Shown here piece by piece: positions 47,513 to 56,192 of a DNA stretch of 64,000 nucleotides. This stretch comes from Caenimonas sedimenti (GTDB taxonomy: Bacteria > Pseudomonadota > Gammaproteobacteria > Burkholderiales > Burkholderiaceae_C). A program made the position numbers and the translations under genes. The first letter of the stretch is position 1. The number at the start of each line of letters is the position of its first letter. The notes beneath the pieces are model-generated. The model saw only the letters and a program-made list of their open reading frames with translations. It had not been told where the DNA came from and did no database searches. The stretch spans positions 62,001 to 126,000 of the forward strand of contig NZ_VOBQ01000010.1 of the NCBI RefSeq assembly GCF_007833165.1, read 5' to 3'.

Positions 47513-47520
47513 TCGCGCCC

Positions 47521-48300
47521 GTGAAGCAACGCCTGAAGATCGGCATCAGCGCCTGCTTCTTCCATCCGGACGAAGGTCGCAAAGCCGCGCCGTCGAAGAC
47601 GCTGCAATGGATCGAGCAGTCGACCGCCCACTGGGTGATGTCGCAAGGCGCACTGCCCTTCATGGTGCCGGCACCTGCCGGCGAGACCTATCGCGGCGAC
47701 GTCACGCTGGCGGACTACGCGGCCTCGCTCGACGGCCTGGTGCTGCACGGCGGCGCCGATGTCTGGCCGGGCAGCTACGGCGAAGAGCCTCTCAAGCCGG
47801 AATGGAGCGGCGACCGCGCCCGCGACGAATACGAGATCGCGCTGGTGAAGGCGTTCGAGCAGGCCGGCAAGCCCGTGTTCGGCATCTGCCGCGGCTTGCA
47901 GCTGATCAACGTCGCGCACGGCGGCACGCTGTACCAGGACATCACCACGCAGAAGCCCGGCGCGCGCGTGCATCGCGATCCGGCGGCCTACGACCTGAAC
48001 TTCCACGAGGTCGACATCCTGCCGGACACCCGCCTCGCGCAGCTGCTGCCAGGCGAGCGCCGCCACAAGATCAACAGCGTGCACCACCAGGGCATCAAGG
48101 ACCTGGCGCCGGGCTTCCAGGCGGAAGCCCTGTCGCCCGACGACGGCGTCATCGAGGCCATCCGCCACACCGGCGGCGCCTGGATCGCGGCCGTGCAATG
48201 GCATCCCGAATTTCACTTTCCCAGGCACGGCGTGGTGGACGACTCGCCGCTGCTGCGCGACTTTCTCGAGGCCGCGCGCACGGCCCGCACCGAACCATGA
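47521..48300 (+). CDS. Class I glutamine amidotransferase-like gamma-glutamyl hydrolase (peptidase C26, PuuD-like), copy 1
   Basis: A 259-residue C26-family hydrolase. The catalytic Cys is in GICRGLQ (Cys123) and the His-Glu pair in WHPE (His228, Glu230). PuuD hydrolyses gamma-glutamyl-GABA; here the substrate is probably a gamma-glutamyl acid from the ligase/dehydrogenase steps. A GTG start is used. The stop overlaps the ALDH start (ATGA). A paralogue lies at 50825-51694 with the same motif spacing. Confidence 0.85.
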   Translation: MKQRLKIGISACFFHPDEGRKAAPSKTLQWIEQSTAHWVMSQGALPFMVPAPAGETYRGDVTLADYAASLDGLVLHGGADVWPGSYGEEPLKPEWSGDRARDEYEIALVKAFEQAGKPVFGICRGLQLINVAHGGTLYQDITTQKPGARVHRDPAAYDLNFHEVDILPDTRLAQLLPGERRHKINSVHHQGIKDLAPGFQAEALSPDDGVIEAIRHTGGAWIAAVQWHPEFHFPRHGVVDDSPLLRDFLEAARTARTEP

Positions 48301-49673
48301 CCACTCTTTCCATCCACAACCCGGCCACCGGGGAACTGATCATCGCGCTGCCCGCGGACGACGCGGCGTCGGTCGCCGCCAAGGCGGCAGCGGCGCGCGC
48401 GGCCCAGCCGCTCTGGGCGGCCTTTCCCCTGGCAAGGCGCAAGGCCTGCATCGAAGGCTTCCGCACCGGTGTCGTGCGCGACCTCGAGCTTCTCGCCGCG
48501 ACCATGACGCGCGAAACCGGCAAGCCGATCAAGATGTCGCGCAACGAGCTGAACGGCCTGCTGCCGCGCATCGATTTCTTCCTGCAGGAGACCGAGCGCA
48601 GCATCGCGGGCGAGACCGTGTTCGATGAAGGCGGCATGCGCGAGCAGATCCAGCACGAACCGCTGGGCGTGGTCGCCAACATCTCGGCCTGGAACTACCC
48701 CTGGTTCGTCGGCTGCAACGTCATCCTGCCGGCGCTGCTGACCGGCAACGCGGTGCTCTACAAGCCCTCCGAGTACGCGACCCTGACCGGCCTGGAGATC
48801 TGCCGCCTGCTGCACGAGGCCGGCGTGCCGCGCGACATCCTGGTGGGCCTGGTCGGCGGCGGCGAAGTGGGCCAGGCGCTGCTGGAGCAGGAGGTGGACG
48901 GTGTCTTCTTCACCGGCTCCCACGCCACGGGCCAGCGGATCGCGCAGGCGGTGGGCCAGCGCTTCGTCAAGCTGCAGCTGGAGCTGGGCGGCAAGGACCC
49001 GACCTACGTCGCCGACGATGCCGACCCGAAGGCGGCGGCCGAATCGCTGGCAGACGGCGCGATGTACAACACCGGCCAGAGCTGCTGCTCGGTCGAACGC
49101 ATCTACGTGCATGAGCGCAGCTACGACGCGTTCGTGGACGCCTTCGTGCAGACGGTCAAGAGCTACCGCATGGGAGACCCGGCGAGCGAGGACACCTACA
49201 TCGGCGCCATCACCCGCGCGCCGCAGCTCGATGTGCTCGCGGCGCAAGTCGCCGACGCCAAGGCCCAGGGCGCCAAACTGCTGCTGGGCGGCCACCGGGG
49301 CGAGGGTCCGGGCAACTGGTTCGAGGCCACGGTGTTCAGCGACGTGAACCACAGCATGGAGCTGATGCGAGAGGAGAGCTTCGGCCCCTTGATCGGCATC
49401 CAGAAAGTGCGCGACGACGACGAGGCCGTGCGTCTGATGAACGACACGCGCTACGGGTTGACGGCCGGTGTCTACACACGGGACGAGGCGCGGGCCAAGC
49501 GTGTGCTCTCGCAGGTGAAGGCGGGCAGCGTCTACTGGAACTGCTGCGACCGCGTGAGCCCGCGCCTGCCGTGGAGCGGTGTCGGCGATTCGGGCGTCGG
49601 CCTCACCCTGTCCAGGTACGGCATCCAGACGTTCACCCGGCCCAAGGCCTGGCACCTGCGCCAGCCCGCCTGA
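48297..49673 (+). CDS. NAD(P)-dependent aldehyde dehydrogenase
   Basis: A 458-residue aldehyde dehydrogenase. Catalytic Cys263 is in NTGQSCCSVER and general-base Glu229 in LELGGKDP. It resembles succinate-semialdehyde/gamma-glutamyl-aminobutyraldehyde-type enzymes. The previous gene stop overlaps its start (ATGA). With the GS-like ligase, Fe-ADH and C26 hydrolase it makes a full chain from amino alcohol to amino acid. The substrate is unknown. Confidence 0.87.
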   Translation: MTTLSIHNPATGELIIALPADDAASVAAKAAAARAAQPLWAAFPLARRKACIEGFRTGVVRDLELLAATMTRETGKPIKMSRNELNGLLPRIDFFLQETERSIAGETVFDEGGMREQIQHEPLGVVANISAWNYPWFVGCNVILPALLTGNAVLYKPSEYATLTGLEICRLLHEAGVPRDILVGLVGGGEVGQALLEQEVDGVFFTGSHATGQRIAQAVGQRFVKLQLELGGKDPTYVADDADPKAAAESLADGAMYNTGQSCCSVERIYVHERSYDAFVDAFVQTVKSYRMGDPASEDTYIGAITRAPQLDVLAAQVADAKAQGAKLLLGGHRGEGPGNWFEATVFSDVNHSMELMREESFGPLIGIQKVRDDDEAVRLMNDTRYGLTAGVYTRDEARAKRVLSQVKAGSVYWNCCDRVSPRLPWSGVGDSGVGLTLSRYGIQTFTRPKAWHLRQPA

Positions 49674-49677
49674 CCGG

Positions 49678-50394
49678 ATGACCGCGTCCGTCCATCGCCT
49701 GCCTTCGCGCGCATCCTCCACCGATGCGACACGCGACGCGATCGTGCTGTTCGACCTCGACCACACGCTGCTGCACGGCGACAGCGACGTGCTGTGGTGC
49801 GAGTTCCTGATGGCCGAAGGCGTCCTGGAGCGCGCCGCGTTCGCCGCGCGCAACGCCGACATGGAGGCGCGCTACAAGGCCGGCACCGTGGGCGTGGCGG
49901 AGTTCGCCGACTTCTACGTGGGCACGCTGGCCGGGCGCACGGCCGCCGATTGGGAACCCCTGCGCCAGCGCTTCCTGCGCGAGATGGTGCTGCCGCGCAT
50001 CCCGAACGCGGCGCGCCGGCTGGTGCAGGACCACCGCGAGTCAGGTGCGCTGGTCGCGATGACCACGGCCACCAACCGCTTCATCACCGAGCTGACGGCG
50101 CAGCACCTGGGCATCGAGCACCTGCTGGCCACCGAGCCGCTGATCGAAAGCGGCCGCTTCACCGGCAGCACGCACGGCACGCTCAACATGCGCGAGGGCA
50201 AGGTCCAGCGGCTGCACGACTGGCTGGCCGGGCGCTCGTTGTCACTGGCGGGCCTGCACAGCACGGCCTACAGCGACTCGATCAACGACCTGCCGCTGCT
50301 GCAGGCGGTGGATGTGCCGGTGGCGGTGGATCCCGATCCGCGGCTGGCGGCGATCGCGGGCGAGCGCGGCTGGCGGGTGCTCTCGCTGCGATGA
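49678..50394 (+). CDS. HAD superfamily phosphatase (subfamily IB)
   Basis: A 238-residue HAD-IB hydrolase. Motif I is DLDHT (26-30), motif II is in the MTTATN segment and the last motif is YSDSINDLP. It resembles SerB-like phosphomonoesterases. It is not PhnX (phosphonoacetaldehyde hydrolase), which needs a Schiff-base lysine in a cap domain. It starts 5 bp after the ALDH stop and is probably cotranscribed. The substrate is unknown. Confidence 0.85.
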   Translation: MTASVHRLPSRASSTDATRDAIVLFDLDHTLLHGDSDVLWCEFLMAEGVLERAAFAARNADMEARYKAGTVGVAEFADFYVGTLAGRTAADWEPLRQRFLREMVLPRIPNAARRLVQDHRESGALVAMTTATNRFITELTAQHLGIEHLLATEPLIESGRFTGSTHGTLNMREGKVQRLHDWLAGRSLSLAGLHSTAYSDSINDLPLLQAVDVPVAVDPDPRLAAIAGERGWRVLSLR

Positions 50395-50411
50395 GGGCGC
50401 CGGCGCCTCAG
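50393..50411. terminator. GC-rich palindrome at the HAD/zinc-finger convergent junction
   Basis: TGAG, a GCGCC/GGCGC core, and CTCA form a near-perfect palindrome overlapping the end of the HAD gene and the end of the convergent zinc-ribbon gene. It has no T run; its terminator role is only possible. Confidence 0.3.
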
Positions 50412-50716
50412 TCGAAGTCGAACAGCTCGCCCAGGAAGCCCTCCCGCTTCTTCTTTCGGTAGTAACCGCCCTGCGGGGGGTACTGGGGCGGATAGGACTG
50501 CCGGTCATCGCGATAGCGTTCGTCCCGGTGAACCGGCGGTGCCGGGACCGCGGCAGCCGCCGGCATGGCGGCCGCCGCCGGCCCCGCACGGTCGATGATC
50601 TTGTCCAGTTCGCCCCGGTCCAGCCAGACGCCGCGGCACTGCGGGCAGTAATCGATCTCGATGCCGCTGCGTTCGGACATCACCAGCTGGACATTGGTAC
50701 ACACGGGACATTGCAT
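50408..50716 (-). CDS. Zinc-ribbon (zf-TFIIB) protein
   Basis: A 102-residue protein with a zf-TFIIB zinc ribbon. Cysteine pairs in MQCPVC and IDYCPQC are followed by RGVWLDRGELDKII, the conserved domain end. The C-terminal half is disordered, rich in Pro/Ala/Tyr/Arg, and ends KKKREGFLGELFDFD. The ATG at 50716 is chosen because GGAG lies upstream; the in-frame GTG at 50731 is weaker. It diverges from the second C26 hydrolase gene, with 108 bp between. Confidence 0.8.
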   Translation of the reverse strand: MQCPVCTNVQLVMSERSGIEIDYCPQCRGVWLDRGELDKIIDRAGPAAAAMPAAAAVPAPPVHRDERYRDDRQSYPPQYPPQGGYYRKKKREGFLGELFDFD

Positions 50717-50824
50717 TCGACGGATCTCCACCAGTTGAGAACGGGTTCCCGGCCGACACGCGGCATGCGTCGCGGCTCATAGACTGAATGATCCCGCCAT
50801 CCCGGAGAAGTTCTCCCGCCTCGC

Positions 50825-51694
50825 ATGCCGGCTCACCGCCTCAAGATCGGCCTGTCGGCGTGTTTCTCGCACGCCGACCCCACCCGCCCGCTGTTCACCA
50901 ACAAGACCCTGCAATACGTCGAGCAATCGATCGCCCACTGGCTGATGTCGGCCGGTGCCATGGTCGTGATGGTGCCGTGCCCGACCGGCGAGACGGCACG
51001 CGGCGACGTCAAACTCTCGCACTACGCGGAATGGCTGGATGGCGTCGTGATGCATGGCGGTGCCGACGTCTGGCCAGGCAGCTACGGCGAGGAGCCGCTG
51101 AGGGACGCCTGGATCGGCGACCGCGTGCGCGACCTGTACGACCTGGCGGTGGTCGAGGCCTTCGTGCAGGCGGGCAAGCCGATCTTCGGCGTCTGCCGGG
51201 GCATGCAACTCATCAACGTGGCGTTCGGCGGCACGCTGTACCAGGACATCGAGGAGCAGCACGGCCATCCGGAAACGCTGCGGCACCGCGATGCCGAAAC
51301 CTACGACCGCAACTACCACGAAGTCGAGATCGTGCAAGGTTCGCGCCTCTCCCACCTCTATCGCGGTGTCTTGCGCGGGCGCGTGAACAGCATCCATCAC
51401 CAGGCGGTGAAACGGCTGGCCGAAGGTTTCGCCATCGAGGCCTGGAGCCTGCCCGACCGGGTGCCGGAAGCGATGCGCCGGCAGGGCGGAAGCTACATTG
51501 CCGCCACGCAGTGGCACCCGGAGTTCCGCGAAGAAGAAGCGAACACGCTGGACGACACGCCGCTGCTGATGGATTTCATGGCCGCGTGCAACGCCGCCAA
51601 GGCGCATCCGCCGAAGCCGCGGCACAGCCTGCCGGGGCATTTGCGCGACCGCGCGGCGCGGTTGTTGCGGCAGGCCTTGCTGATGCGGCGCTGA
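50825..51694 (+). CDS. Peptidase C26 gamma-glutamyl hydrolase (PuuD-like), copy 2
   Basis: A 289-residue paralogue of the hydrolase at 47521. Catalytic Cys124 is in GVCRGMQ; His231-Glu233 are in WHPE. The HGGADVWPGSYGEEPL segment is shared by both copies. It is 30 residues longer, with a basic C-terminal extension (LPGHLRDRAARLLRQAL). It sits outside the operon block, after the zinc-ribbon gene, so it may be separately expressed. Likely reaction: gamma-glutamyl amide or amino acid hydrolysis; substrate unknown. Confidence 0.83.
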   Translation: MPAHRLKIGLSACFSHADPTRPLFTNKTLQYVEQSIAHWLMSAGAMVVMVPCPTGETARGDVKLSHYAEWLDGVVMHGGADVWPGSYGEEPLRDAWIGDRVRDLYDLAVVEAFVQAGKPIFGVCRGMQLINVAFGGTLYQDIEEQHGHPETLRHRDAETYDRNYHEVEIVQGSRLSHLYRGVLRGRVNSIHHQAVKRLAEGFAIEAWSLPDRVPEAMRRQGGSYIAATQWHPEFREEEANTLDDTPLLMDFMAACNAAKAHPPKPRHSLPGHLRDRAARLLRQALLMRR

Positions 51695-51702
51695 GAGGCG
51701 CT

Positions 51703-53115
51703 TCAGTGCGCCAGCTCGGCGTACGCCTTGGCAAAGGCATGGTCACTGCCTGCCTGCAGGTAGGCCAGCGCGCAGGCCAGGCCGGCGTCGGCTGCGACCG
51801 TGGGCGAGGGATGCGATCCGCAGCGTGACTGCATCACGCGCATGCGCGCGGCGTCGGCCGCTTCCGGCTTCGACGCCGCGGCTCCGGGGTGCAAGAGGTT
51901 GTCCGGGGGCGCCGCCAGCAGTTCCACATCGGGCGTCACCCCTTGACGGTTCACATGACGACCCGAAGGTCCGTAGTAGAGCGCCGTGGTCAGCTTGACC
52001 GCGCCCAGCCCTTCGCCCAGCCCGTAAGTGGTCTGCACGCTGCCCTTGCCGAAGCTGCGCTGGCCGATCACGGTGGCGCGGCCATGGGCCTGCAGCGAGG
52101 CGGCCACCAGTTCGGAGGCCGAAGCGGAGCGCCTGTCCACCAGCACCACCAGCGGCACGCCCGGCAGCAACTGCGCGGCGTCCGCCTCCCAGGTGCGCTG
52201 CGTGGCCGGCGTGCGGCCGCGCATGGACGCGATCTCGCCCTGGGCGAGGAAGGCGTCGGCGACGTGGATGGCCTCCCGCAGCAGTCCGCCCGGGTTGCCC
52301 CGCAGATCCAGCACCACGCCTTTCGGCGCATGCGCCGCCGTGGCGGCGGCGACCGCTTCCGCCAGCCGGTCCGACACCGGGCCGCTGAAGGAAGAGAGCC
52401 GCAGCACCAGCGCGTCGCCCTCCATGCGCCAGCGCAGCAGGGACCGCTGGATGGTGTCGCGCGTCAGCGAAAGGTCGAAGGGGTCCGCGCCGGCCCGCTG
52501 GACCTTGATGGCGACCTGCGTGCCGGCTTCACCACGCATGCGCGTGATGGCGTCGCCCAGGGGCACGCCCTGCAGCGACCGGCCGTCGACCTGGACGATG
52601 AGGTCACCCGTGCGCAGACCCGCGCGCTCGGCGGGCCCGCCCGGCATGGGGGCGACGATGCGCACGACACCATCTGCCGCCTCGACTTCGATGCCGAGGC
52701 CGACGAACCGGCCGGTGGCGTCGGCGCGCTGCTGCGCGTGCGCCTGCGCGTCGAAGTAGCGGGAGTAGTTGTCCAGCGTCCGCAGCGCAGCGTTCGTGGC
52801 CTGCCGGAACACTTCGGCCGGCTCGCCGGTGCCCGCCGGCACGGCCGCCAGCACCTTGGAGGCGGCGGCAGCCAGCGCGTTGAAATCCGCATCGCTGGCG
52901 TGGCTGCGCTGCACCCGGCGCAGGACGGCGGCCAGCAGTTCCCGGTGCGTCTCGGCCTGCTCGCCCGGCTTCACCGCGCGGACGTATTCGGATTGCAGGC
53001 GGGCGATGGGATCGTCTTCGGCGGCGAAGGTCGGCGTGCCGCAAGCCAGGGCGGCCGCCAGAAAAAAGGCGGCGCCGGCGCGTCCGGTGCGGTGGGGGCG
53101 GAAAAGCAGGTCCAT
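51703..53115 (-). CDS. S41 family C-terminal processing peptidase (CtpA-like)
   Basis: A 470-residue exported protease. Signal peptide about 1-31. A PDZ domain follows (GLGIEVEAADGVVRIVAPMP, RTGDLIVQVDG), then the S41 catalytic domain with the nucleophile Ser in RRSASASELVAASLQ and the Lys in GQRSFGKGSVQ, plus LDLRGNPGG. It cleaves non-polar C termini in the periplasm. The ATG at 53115 begins the signal peptide. It diverges from the TIR-WD40 gene with 100 bp between. Confidence 0.87.
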   Translation of the reverse strand: MDLLFRPHRTGRAGAAFFLAAALACGTPTFAAEDDPIARLQSEYVRAVKPGEQAETHRELLAAVLRRVQRSHASDADFNALAAAASKVLAAVPAGTGEPAEVFRQATNAALRTLDNYSRYFDAQAHAQQRADATGRFVGLGIEVEAADGVVRIVAPMPGGPAERAGLRTGDLIVQVDGRSLQGVPLGDAITRMRGEAGTQVAIKVQRAGADPFDLSLTRDTIQRSLLRWRMEGDALVLRLSSFSGPVSDRLAEAVAAATAAHAPKGVVLDLRGNPGGLLREAIHVADAFLAQGEIASMRGRTPATQRTWEADAAQLLPGVPLVVLVDRRSASASELVAASLQAHGRATVIGQRSFGKGSVQTTYGLGEGLGAVKLTTALYYGPSGRHVNRQGVTPDVELLAAPPDNLLHPGAAASKPEAADAARMRVMQSRCGSHPSPTVAADAGLACALAYLQAGSDHAFAKAYAELAH

Positions 53116-53215
53116 GGCGGCAGTGGATGTTCGGAATGTATGCCAGCCGGCGAAATTCGTCATTCCCCTGGAAAGTAAATCTGCGATTCCGAAGTCCTTG
53201 GCCCCGTCGGCGCAC

Positions 53216-56071
53216 ATGATGCACAGATCAGACAGTCCGGCCCCTTTTCTTGCCAATGGGCTCTTTCACCTGATTGTCGGGATCGCCTTTCTCATTCACG
53301 CTTCCGGCAAGACCACGCATCGAGGTGCCAGCTTGTCCATTTTCGCGGCCAATGCCTTTCGTTGGGCGCTCAGGCTTCTGGGCGACGATGTGTTCGTTTC
53401 CTATTCGCGGCGTGACGGCGGCGACTACGCCCTGGCCCTGGCCAATGCACTCGCCGCGCACAAGTTGTCTTGCTACCTCGACCAGTGGGGCACGCCGCCC
53501 GGGGCGGAACTGCCCCGTCCCTTGCTGCGCGCCCTTTCCCGCGCCGGCATGCTCGTGATCGTCACGACCGAAGGCGCACTCCAATCGGGCAACGTCGCGG
53601 CCGAGGTGAAGGAATTCCTCGGCACGGGGAGACCGATCATCCCGGTCGCACTGGGCGGCGACCCGGTCATCACCCGATCGGAGGAAGGTACTCCAGCCGA
53701 TGCCGCTGCGCCCGCGAGCCTGGCTCGACTGATACGAGGCATTGCCGTGACGGCAGACCGGGCCGGCGCCGAGGCGCCCTCCGCGCAGGTCCTCACCCGC
53801 ATCCTCAATGCCGAAGGCTTCACCCGCCGCAATGCGCGGCTGCGCCAAGTGTTCGGTGCCACGGCAGCGGCGATGGCCGTGTTGGTGATCGCCGCAGGCT
53901 TGGTACTGCTTCAACTGACGGAACAGGCCGGGGAAGCCAAAGGCCAGGCGATCGAAGCCAAGGACCAAGCCCGCCGGGCCGAAGGCCTGCGCGTCTCCGC
54001 GCAACAACGCCGCGAGGAGGCGGAGCAGTTGGCGGAGCAGGCGCGGCGGTCGTTGACCATCGCGCAGAGGAACAAGGCCGAGGCCATCGCCCTCCAGGTC
54101 GAGGCGCAAGAGCAGAAAAAGCTCGCGGACCAGGCGGCGAGCCGGACCCGATTGCACAGTCATGGACTGCGCTTGGCAGCTGAAGCGCAGGCACTGCTGA
54201 CCGGCACGGCTTACCGGGCGGACGCGGTCGCATTCCAGAAGCTGCTCGCGGCGCACGGCGCCGCGCCCGGGGTCGTTGTGGACGGTGCCATGTTGCGCGC
54301 GCTGAATTCCAGGCCGGCACTCGAGCGGGTGCTGCAGCCAGCGACGCCATCCAACCGGATCGCGTACAACCCTGATGCGACCCGACTGGCGTCGGGCGGC
54401 CGTGGCGTGATCCAGCTCTGGGATGCCAAGAGCGGCGCGTTGCTGGCAACTTCACCACGGGGGGGAAAAGAGTCTGTGGAGAGCCTGGCTTTCAGCCGCG
54501 ACGGCAAACTTATCGTATCGACGTGGGGAAACGCGGTGCGGCTCTGGGACGGGGAGACAGCGCAGCCAAGGGGGGAGCCATTGGCCCCCCATGAGAGGCG
54601 AGTCCTCGGCGCGGCATTCAGCTTTGACGGCAAGCACATCGTCACCGCCGGGTCCGACGGGTCCGTCCGGCTTTGGGAAACGTCGTCCGGCAAGTCTTCA
54701 CCGGTCGTCTTGCGCGGCTTCAAGGAGAGCGCGCGCAACGCGTTCTTCATGCATGGAGGGGAGGTCATCGTCGGCTTCAGCTTCGGGGAGGGCATCCGCC
54801 TCTGGGACGCGGCCACGGGCCGGGTTCACGAACATGCATTCGAGGGGATGCCCAGGTTCCTTGTCGCCGTCGCACCCAGCGCTGATGGCAGGCGCCTGGC
54901 CGGCGCCAGCGGGGACGGTGAGGTCTTCGTTTGGGATGCGTTCAGCGGCAAGAAGCTCTGGGGCCCCATCCAGGCGCACGCCGGTGCCATCTTTTCGTTG
55001 TCGTTCGATCCATTGGACGAAGTGTTGGTCTCCGGTGGCGCGGACAACCTGATCCGGCTCTGGTCATCGCGGACCGGACAGGCGTTCCGCGCGCCGCTTC
55101 GCGGTCCTTCTTTCGGCATCCGCGCCGTGGCGGTCGCACCGGACGGGCAGCAGATCGCAACCGTCGGCCCCGATGGACTTCTCAGGACCTGGGACATGTT
55201 CAAGGCCATGGATATAGGCCTGCCCGTGCAACACGTCTTCAAGGCCCTGCAGAAGGGGATCGACGCCGGGAAGCTGGACAAGGCGACGGGCCAGGCGCGC
55301 ATGGACGCTTTGGCGAACGCGGTCTTCAGCCCCAACCCCGAACTCGCCTTGAGCAGCGACCAGAAGTTCATGTTGAGGACGGAGGGCAACAACATCGAGC
55401 TGTTCGATTACCAGCAGGGGAGCCCCACCGAGCGCGTCGGGGCACCGTGGACCGGCCACGACGGGCGCGTGACCAGCGTGGCCTGGAGCCGCGATGGCCG
55501 GAAGGCTGTTTCGGGTAGCGCGGACAAGACAGTCCGACTCTGGGACACCAGGACTGGCCGTGCGTTGGGCGTTTGGAAAGGTCATGCCGGCACGGTGGGG
55601 GCGGTGGCATTCAGCCCGGATGGCCTTCGAGTGGTCTCGGCGGATTCGGAGGAGTCCTTGCTGATGTGGGACGTGAAAAGTGGCCGTGCCATCCGGCCTC
55701 CGCTGCGGGGTCACAGCAGCGACATCATTGCGCTCGGCTTCAGCCCGGACGGCCGCTACTTCGTCTCAGGGGGAACCGATGGGGCGCTCCGACTATGGGA
55801 TGCGGTGAATTGGGCCTCCATGGGTGAGCCCCTCGTGACACAAGGCTCGGACAAGCATTTCCGGATGGCTGCGTTTTCGAACGATGGACGCTACATCCTC
55901 TTTCACGCCGAGGGACTCATGGGGCCGCGCATCATTCCCGGCCCAACCGCCTGGCCCGAGGAGTTGTGCGAGAAGCTCACGTCCAACATGAGTCCCGCGC
56001 AATGGCGAGAGTGGGTTTCCGTGGAGCACAAGTACGTGCGCCAGTGCGAAAAGCTTCCGGTGCCTGAATAA
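53216..56071 (+). CDS. TIR domain - transmembrane - coiled coil - WD40 protein
   Basis: A 951-residue protein from the ATG at 53216; the start is uncertain, since a TTG near 53333 is also possible. TIR domain at about 57-147 (DDVFVSYSRRDGGDYAL, LSCYLDQWG, LVIVTTEGALQS), with Glu130 at the NADase glutamate position. A single transmembrane helix is at about 212-234, then a coiled coil rich in Glu/Gln/Arg (about 236-310), and about 11 WD40 blades (LWD endings, about 370-930). TIR domains can cleave NAD+. No NTPase (STAND) module is present. It could be an immune sensor or signalling scaffold; that is inference. The N-terminal 200 bp is less GC-rich than the surroundings. Confidence 0.8.
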   Translation: MMHRSDSPAPFLANGLFHLIVGIAFLIHASGKTTHRGASLSIFAANAFRWALRLLGDDVFVSYSRRDGGDYALALANALAAHKLSCYLDQWGTPPGAELPRPLLRALSRAGMLVIVTTEGALQSGNVAAEVKEFLGTGRPIIPVALGGDPVITRSEEGTPADAAAPASLARLIRGIAVTADRAGAEAPSAQVLTRILNAEGFTRRNARLRQVFGATAAAMAVLVIAAGLVLLQLTEQAGEAKGQAIEAKDQARRAEGLRVSAQQRREEAEQLAEQARRSLTIAQRNKAEAIALQVEAQEQKKLADQAASRTRLHSHGLRLAAEAQALLTGTAYRADAVAFQKLLAAHGAAPGVVVDGAMLRALNSRPALERVLQPATPSNRIAYNPDATRLASGGRGVIQLWDAKSGALLATSPRGGKESVESLAFSRDGKLIVSTWGNAVRLWDGETAQPRGEPLAPHERRVLGAAFSFDGKHIVTAGSDGSVRLWETSSGKSSPVVLRGFKESARNAFFMHGGEVIVGFSFGEGIRLWDAATGRVHEHAFEGMPRFLVAVAPSADGRRLAGASGDGEVFVWDAFSGKKLWGPIQAHAGAIFSLSFDPLDEVLVSGGADNLIRLWSSRTGQAFRAPLRGPSFGIRAVAVAPDGQQIATVGPDGLLRTWDMFKAMDIGLPVQHVFKALQKGIDAGKLDKATGQARMDALANAVFSPNPELALSSDQKFMLRTEGNNIELFDYQQGSPTERVGAPWTGHDGRVTSVAWSRDGRKAVSGSADKTVRLWDTRTGRALGVWKGHAGTVGAVAFSPDGLRVVSADSEESLLMWDVKSGRAIRPPLRGHSSDIIALGFSPDGRYFVSGGTDGALRLWDAVNWASMGEPLVTQGSDKHFRMAAFSNDGRYILFHAEGLMGPRIIPGPTAWPEELCEKLTSNMSPAQWREWVSVEHKYVRQCEKLPVPE

Positions 56072-56143
56072 GCAAGAACGCTGCACCTTCTGATTCAAAC
56101 GCCTCCGCAGTGGGGCTGGTGCCTGAAGGCACTGGAGGGCATG

Positions 56144-56159
56144 TGGCACGCCGCTTGCA
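56144..56159 (+). promoter_or_regulatory. Sigma-54 promoter of the atzF operon
   Basis: TGGCACG, four bases, then TTGCA match the -24/-12 consensus for RpoN exactly. The predicted start is about 12 bases downstream, near 56170, leaving a leader of about 23 bases before the atzF ATG at 56193. No enhancer-binding protein gene is adjacent. Confidence 0.8.
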
Positions 56160-56192
56160 TCTGAACATGTATTCAAGTTTGGATGCTCAGAT
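56159..56192. promoter_or_regulatory. Imperfect inverted repeat over the atzF leader
   Basis: ATCTGAACAT at 56159-56168 and ATGCTCAGAT at 56183-56192 pair at 9 of 10 bases around a 14-base spacer. The repeat covers the predicted transcription start and ends at the start codon. It could be an operator or an RNA hairpin that masks the ribosome site. Confidence 0.4.

Noticed and set aside
49678-50394. PhnX-type phosphonoacetaldehyde hydrolase
   Set aside because: It is a HAD protein in a phosphonate cluster, but the motifs and lengths are those of subfamily IB phosphatases, and the Schiff-base lysine of PhnX is not evident. PhnY and PhnA already give a phosphonoacetaldehyde route.
56119-56132. 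NtrC binding site upstream of the sigma-54 promoter
   Set aside because: GGTGCC and GGCACT form an inverted repeat, but the half-sites point opposite to the TGCAC...GTGCA pattern expected for NtrC, so I do not call it.
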